A DNA stretch of 17,870 bases from Gammaproteobacteria bacterium. GTDB taxonomy: Bacteria > Pseudomonadota > Gammaproteobacteria > UBA9214. The DNA is taken from the NCBI GenBank assembly GCA_029881775.1, contig JAOULY010000008.1:1-17870 (forward strand), written 5' to 3'. Shown piece after piece: positions 14,531 to 17,870 of the stretch. Under the pieces are notes generated by a model. That model did no database searches, had not been told where the DNA came from, and saw nothing but the letters and a program-made list of their open reading frames with translations. The first letter of the stretch is position 1, and each line of letters starts with the position of its first letter. A program made the position numbers and the translations under genes.

Positions 14531-14731
14531 TAGTTGTAGCGGCTTATTCCTGTTTACCCGACCCGGTACGACAACCGTTGCTGGCCGTAGGTTCAAATAT
14601 ACAAACGCCGTTTGGTCTGAACGAAGCGACGTGTATGATTATGTCCATATGAAATCTTGTTGTTCATTACTGCCTGGCCATGTCAACGCGGCAACCGCTG
14701 TGCCACCCGCGATGCAGCGCGCCGACCCGGC
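14531..14731. promoter_or_regulatory. Divergent promoter region between mlaF and the antiporter gene
   Basis: This 201-bp gap must hold promoters in both directions. For the rightward gene a candidate is TTGGTC (14612-14617), a 16-nt spacer, and TATGAT (14634-14639); the -10 matches 5 of 6 consensus positions and the -35 only 3 of 6. No convincing pair is seen for mlaF, although the minus strand has a TATATT near 14600. Confidence 0.35.
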
Positions 14732-15709
14732 ATGATAACTGAAATTCTCGCCATTGCCGCCGGTTTCGTGCTGCTCACCTGGAGTGCGGACCGTTTCGTC
14801 GTCGGCGCCAGCGCCGTCGCCTGGAACCTGAACATCTCTCCGCTCATCATCGGCCTGACCATCGTCAGCCTCGGCACTTCCGCGCCGGAAATCATCGTCT
14901 CTGGCATGGCCGCGTGGCAGGGCAATGCCGGGCTGGCCGTCGGTAATGTCATTGGCTCGAACATTATCAATACCGCCCTGATACTCGGCATTACGGCGCT
15001 GATTATGCCACTGAACGTACACTCGAGTATCGTGAAACGCGAATTGCCGGTACTGCTGCTGGTTATGGGCTTTGTCCTGCTGCTGATTTTCGACGGCACC
15101 CTGGGACTGAAGGACGGCATGCTGCTGCTTGCCGGCATGGTCGCGGTCCTTGCATGGATCACCTGGGTCGGCATGACTACCCGCTCGGCGGGCGACCCCA
15201 TGGGCGAGGATTTTGCCGATGAAATCCCCACCCAGCTGTCTATGGGCAAGGCATTACTGCTGTTACTGCTGGGCAGCGTGCTGTTGCTGGCAAGCTCGCG
15301 CCTGCTGGTCTGGGGCGCGGTATCAGTGGCCCATACGCTGGGGGTAAGCGATCTCGTCATCGGCCTGACCATCGTGGCGCTCGGCACCAGCCTGCCGGAA
15401 CTGGCCGCGTCCGTCATGAGCGCCCTGAAGAACGAGCACGACATCGCCATCGGCAACATTATCGGCTCGAACATGTATAACCTGCTCGCCGTGCTGTGCC
15501 TGCCCGGCCTGCTGGACCCCGGCCCGGTCGACCGGATGGTGCTGATCCGGGATTACCCGGTCCTGATCGGGCTGACGCTGGCCATGTTTATCATGGCGTA
15601 TGGTTTCCGCGGCCCGGGACGCATCAATCGTGTCGAGGGCGGCCTGCTGGTAGCGGGATTTGCCGCCTACCAGACCCTGTTATACTTCAGTGAAGTCATG
15701 CCACGCTAA
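14732..15709 (+). CDS. Calcium/sodium antiporter, YrbG family
   Basis: This inner-membrane cation exchanger of the CaCA superfamily has two alpha-repeats. Repeat 1 carries GLTIVSLGTSAPE (41-53) and GNVIGSNIIN (71-80); repeat 2 carries GLTIVALGTSLPE (211-223) and GNIIGSNMYN (241-250). E53 and E223 are the expected ion-coordinating residues. About ten membrane helices are visible over 325 residues, with an acidic cytoplasmic loop (GDPMGEDFADE, about 154-164). E. coli yrbG sits in the same mla-kds neighbourhood. The first ATG (14732) gives the typical MITEILAI start; a TTG at 14657 would add 25 unlikely residues. The transported ions are inferred from the family. Confidence 0.93.
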   Translation: MITEILAIAAGFVLLTWSADRFVVGASAVAWNLNISPLIIGLTIVSLGTSAPEIIVSGMAAWQGNAGLAVGNVIGSNIINTALILGITALIMPLNVHSSIVKRELPVLLLVMGFVLLLIFDGTLGLKDGMLLLAGMVAVLAWITWVGMTTRSAGDPMGEDFADEIPTQLSMGKALLLLLLGSVLLLASSRLLVWGAVSVAHTLGVSDLVIGLTIVALGTSLPELAASVMSALKNEHDIAIGNIIGSNMYNLLAVLCLPGLLDPGPVDRMVLIRDYPVLIGLTLAMFIMAYGFRGPGRINRVEGGLLVAGFAAYQTLLYFSEVMPR

Positions 15710-15753
15710 CCTGTCCACGAACCTTATAAAAAATACCTGGTCCGGATCCCTTC

Positions 15754-16728
15754 ATGAACGATATCAAATTGCAGGAACTCGCCCTCGCGGTCATTGAGAC
15801 CGAGGCTGAAGCCGTCCGCAACCTGAAGACAGAGATCAAAACGCCTGCCTTCGTCGAGGCCTGCCACCTGATGCTGGCCTGCAAGGGACGCGTGGTCGTC
15901 ACGGGCATGGGCAAATCCGGCCACATCGCCGGCAAGATTGCGGCAACCCTGGCCAGCACCGGCACGCCGGCGTTTTTCGTTCATCCCGGCGAGGCCAGTC
16001 ACGGCGATCTCGGCATGATTACCACGACGGACGTGGTGCTGGCACTGTCGAACTCCGGCGAGACCGGCGAAATCGTCACCATCCTGCCAATCATCAAGCG
16101 ACTGCACGTCCCGCTGATCGCGCTGACCGGCAACCCGGCGTCCACCCTGGCAAAGGCTGCGACCGCCCACATCAACGTCAGCGTGGCAAAGGAAGCCTGC
16201 CCGCTGGGCCTGGCTCCAACCGCCAGCACCACTGCGGCGCTCGCCATGGGTGATGCGCTGGCCGTTGCCCTGCTCGAGTCGCGCGGCTTCACGGAAGAGG
16301 ACTTCGCCCGCTCCCACCCGGGCGGTACACTCGGTCGTCGCCTGCTGCTGCTGATCGATGAACTGATGCATACCGGCGAACGCACGCCACGCGTCATGAC
16401 CAACACCCCGCTCAGCGATGCACTGGTCGAGATGACGCGCAAGGGCCTGGGTATGACGGCGGTCGTCGATGAGCACAACAAACTGCTCGGCGTGTTTACG
16501 GATGGCGACCTGCGCCGCGCCATCGACAACCGGCTGGATGTGCATACCGCGGTGATCAACGACGTCATGACGCCCGACTGCAAAACCATTCAACCCGGCA
16601 TACTGGCTGCCGAGGCTCTGCAGATCATGGACGACATGAAAATAAATGCCCTGCCCGTCATCAACGAAGACAATGAACTGGTCGGGGCACTCAACATGCA
16701 CGACCTGCTGCGCGCTGGCGTGGTATAA
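15754..16728 (+). CDS. kdsD: D-arabinose 5-phosphate isomerase
   Basis: KdsD interconverts ribulose 5-phosphate and arabinose 5-phosphate, the entry to KDO synthesis for LPS. The 324-residue protein has an N-terminal SIS sugar-isomerase domain (about 35-185) and two CBS domains (about 207-265 and 272-324). Conserved catalytic-site residues appear at K54 (TGMGKSGHIAGK), E103 (SNSGETGEI), E147 (VAKEACPLGLAPT) and H188 (ARSHPGGTLGRR). Location just before kdsC and lptC favours KdsD over the paralogue GutQ. It begins 44 nt after the antiporter gene and is probably in the same operon; kdsC follows after 16 nt. Confidence 0.97.
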   Translation: MNDIKLQELALAVIETEAEAVRNLKTEIKTPAFVEACHLMLACKGRVVVTGMGKSGHIAGKIAATLASTGTPAFFVHPGEASHGDLGMITTTDVVLALSNSGETGEIVTILPIIKRLHVPLIALTGNPASTLAKAATAHINVSVAKEACPLGLAPTASTTAALAMGDALAVALLESRGFTEEDFARSHPGGTLGRRLLLLIDELMHTGERTPRVMTNTPLSDALVEMTRKGLGMTAVVDEHNKLLGVFTDGDLRRAIDNRLDVHTAVINDVMTPDCKTIQPGILAAEALQIMDDMKINALPVINEDNELVGALNMHDLLRAGVV

Positions 16729-16744
16729 CAATTACGGACACAGT

Positions 16745-17266
16745 ATGAAAGATATTCTCAACAAAGCCGCACGTATCCGCCTGCTTATTTTCGATGTCGA
16801 CGGGGTTCTCACGGATGGCAGCCTGTTTCTCGGCGATGACGGCCAGGAGTACAAGGCCTTCAACTCGCGTGACGGGCATGGCATCAAGATGCTGCAAAAG
16901 CATGGCGTCACAGTCGGCATCATTACCGGCAGAACATCGAAAGTCGTTGAACACCGCATGGAAAATCTCGGTGTCACGCATATCTACCAGGGCAAGCTGG
17001 ACAAGCTGCCGGCATTCGAGGAACTGATTGCCGAACTCGGCGTCGCCGCGGATGAAACCGCCTATGTCGGTGACGATGTCGTCGACCTGCCGGTGATGCG
17101 CAGGGTCGGACTGGCCATCGCGGTGCAGGACGCACACCCGCTGGTCCTGAAACACAGTCACTGGCAGACACCCAGCGGCGGCGGACGCGGCGCAGCACGC
17201 GATGTATGCGAAATGCTTATGGAAGCCAGGGGCGTGCTGAAAGTGGAACTGGACAGCTACCTGTGA
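16745..17266 (+). CDS. kdsC: 3-deoxy-D-manno-octulosonate 8-phosphate phosphatase
   Basis: KdsC removes phosphate from KDO-8-phosphate to give KDO for the LPS inner core. The 173-residue protein is a small capless HAD phosphatase (a tetramer in known cases): nucleophile D17 and acid/base D19 in FDVDGVLTDG, T61 in IITGRTS, K84 in YQGKLDK, and D110/D111 in YVGDDVVDLPVM. The C-terminal GGGRGAARDVCEMLM (145-159) is the usual KdsC tail that completes the active site. The ATG at 16745 is in frame with an upstream open stretch that overlaps kdsD and is not part of the gene. Its stop codon overlaps the lptC start. Confidence 0.97.
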   Translation: MKDILNKAARIRLLIFDVDGVLTDGSLFLGDDGQEYKAFNSRDGHGIKMLQKHGVTVGIITGRTSKVVEHRMENLGVTHIYQGKLDKLPAFEELIAELGVAADETAYVGDDVVDLPVMRRVGLAIAVQDAHPLVLKHSHWQTPSGGGRGAARDVCEMLMEARGVLKVELDSYL

Positions 17267-17823
17267 GTACACGACAGGCGCTTACCATCCTGCTGCTGTT
17301 GCTGCTTGCCGGCGGCGTCATCTTGCTCAACCGCCCGGAGTACATCCCCGGCCAGCAGGCAACCCGCGGTGACGGGCACGACGCCTTCATGGAAGACATG
17401 ACACTGTCAGTGATGGACGAGGCAGGACAGCCGGTCTATGAAATGACGGCCGCCTCCATGACCCACCACGACGGCAGAAACATGCTCGTCATGCATAACC
17501 CGCTGGTACACATCCGGCGGCCGGACGGCAGCACCTGGACCATTACCGCCAGCCGGGGTGAGGCCGCCGACAGCGGCGACCGCGTCTGGCTGCCGGGGGC
17601 GGTCCAGCTGCACCGGGATGCCAGTGGTGCTCACGGTGTCATGCAGATCACCGCCAGTGACGTACTGGTCAAACCCCGCGACAAGCAGGCCATGACAGAC
17701 CACAAGGCATTGATAATCACTGACACAATCCGCGTTGAAGCCGTTGGTTTTAAAGCCGATTTCGAAACCAACAGGCTTGAACTCAACAGCCAGGTACGGG
17801 GTACGATCAATGGCGCCGGTTAG
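17263..17823 (+). CDS. lptC: LPS export protein LptC
   Basis: LptC is a bitopic inner-membrane protein that receives LPS from LptB2FG and hands it to LptA on the periplasmic side. The 186-residue product has a short cytoplasmic start, one membrane helix (about 6-22) and a beta-jellyroll domain (about 40-180) of low sequence conservation, recognisable by VYEMTAASMTHHD, TWTITASRGEA, VWLPGAVQLHR and FETNRLELNSQVRGTI. The start is a GTG at 17263 that overlaps the kdsC stop as GTGA, giving coupled translation. Position between kdsC and a likely lptA supports the call. Confidence 0.93.
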   Translation: MSTRQALTILLLLLLAGGVILLNRPEYIPGQQATRGDGHDAFMEDMTLSVMDEAGQPVYEMTAASMTHHDGRNMLVMHNPLVHIRRPDGSTWTITASRGEAADSGDRVWLPGAVQLHRDASGAHGVMQITASDVLVKPRDKQAMTDHKALIITDTIRVEAVGFKADFETNRLELNSQVRGTINGAG

Positions 17824-17870
17824 CGCACGCCGGTCGGCCATACGCTACGCGGCCGCGCTGTTGCTGTGGC
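17810..17870 (+). CDS. lptA: Probable LptA, 5' fragment cut by the window end
   Basis: An ATG at 17810, 14 nt inside the end of lptC, opens a frame of 20 codons to the window edge: MAPVSARRSAIRYAAALLLW. Basic residues followed by a hydrophobic run fit the start of a Sec signal peptide. LptA (LptH in Pseudomonas), the periplasmic LPS bridge protein, nearly always follows lptC and carries such a signal. The identification rests on position and the signal-like start only; no mature-domain sequence is in the window. Confidence 0.6.
   Translation, partial: MAPVSARRSAIRYAAALLLW

Noticed and set aside
14531..14596. N-terminal extension of MlaF from a TTG at 14596
   Set aside because: The extra 22 residues are not part of the ABC fold and the start would be TTG; the ATG at 14530 begins the conserved sequence.
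15724..16731. 335-codon open frame antisense to kdsD
   Set aside because: It mirrors kdsD on the other strand, is His/Gln/Gly rich without a domain, and is explained by high-GC codon bias.

Overview
This 17.9 kb window looks like chromosomal DNA of a non-enteric, probably aerobic gammaproteobacterium with a two-membrane envelope. The grounds are a cytochrome bc1 operon beside sspA/sspB, a full Mla lipid-transport operon, KDO synthesis and LPS-export genes, and a gene order known from Pseudomonas-like genomes (algW/degS-type protease, hisC, hisD, hisG, murA, ibaG, mla genes, kdsD, kdsC, lptC, lptA). The species cannot be named from the sequence. Almost all coding space is ordinary core genome. 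The less ordinary material is repeat DNA in three intergenic gaps.

Layout. Positions 1-240 hold no gene but carry a C/G-rich repeat cluster. A near-ideal bidirectional terminator (251-300) follows. A leftward cluster petA-petB-petC-sspA-sspB (3999 down to 307) encodes the three catalytic subunits of the bc1 complex, then the stringent starvation proteins. A leftward nif3-family gene (4993-4235) is divergent from a rightward degS/algW-type membrane serine protease (5067-6257). A perfect 26-bp inverted repeat separates the protease from hisC, which converges on it.

A long leftward operon runs from 14530 to 6387: mlaF, mlaE, mlaD, mlaC, mlaB, ibaG, murA, hisG, hisD, hisC. It is tightly packed at its start (4-nt overlap mlaF/mlaE, 3-nt gap mlaE/mlaD, 8-nt overlap mlaC/mlaB). 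Between hisG and hisD it is interrupted by a 327-bp element with 34-bp terminal inverted repeats, which resembles a MITE. HisG is the short form, which normally needs HisZ; no hisZ lies in the window.

Divergent from mlaF is a rightward envelope cluster: a Na+/Ca2+ antiporter-type protein, kdsD, kdsC, lptC and the first 20 codons of a likely lptA, cut by the window end. Together the right half links outer-membrane lipid asymmetry (Mla), peptidoglycan precursor synthesis (MurA) and LPS core-sugar synthesis and export (Kds, Lpt). The left half covers respiration and proteolysis control (SspB adaptor, DegS-like protease).

I did not find a new multi-gene system. The best leads are the MITE-like element inside the his operon, the other two repeat clusters, and the PLWY variant of the cytochrome b Qo motif.
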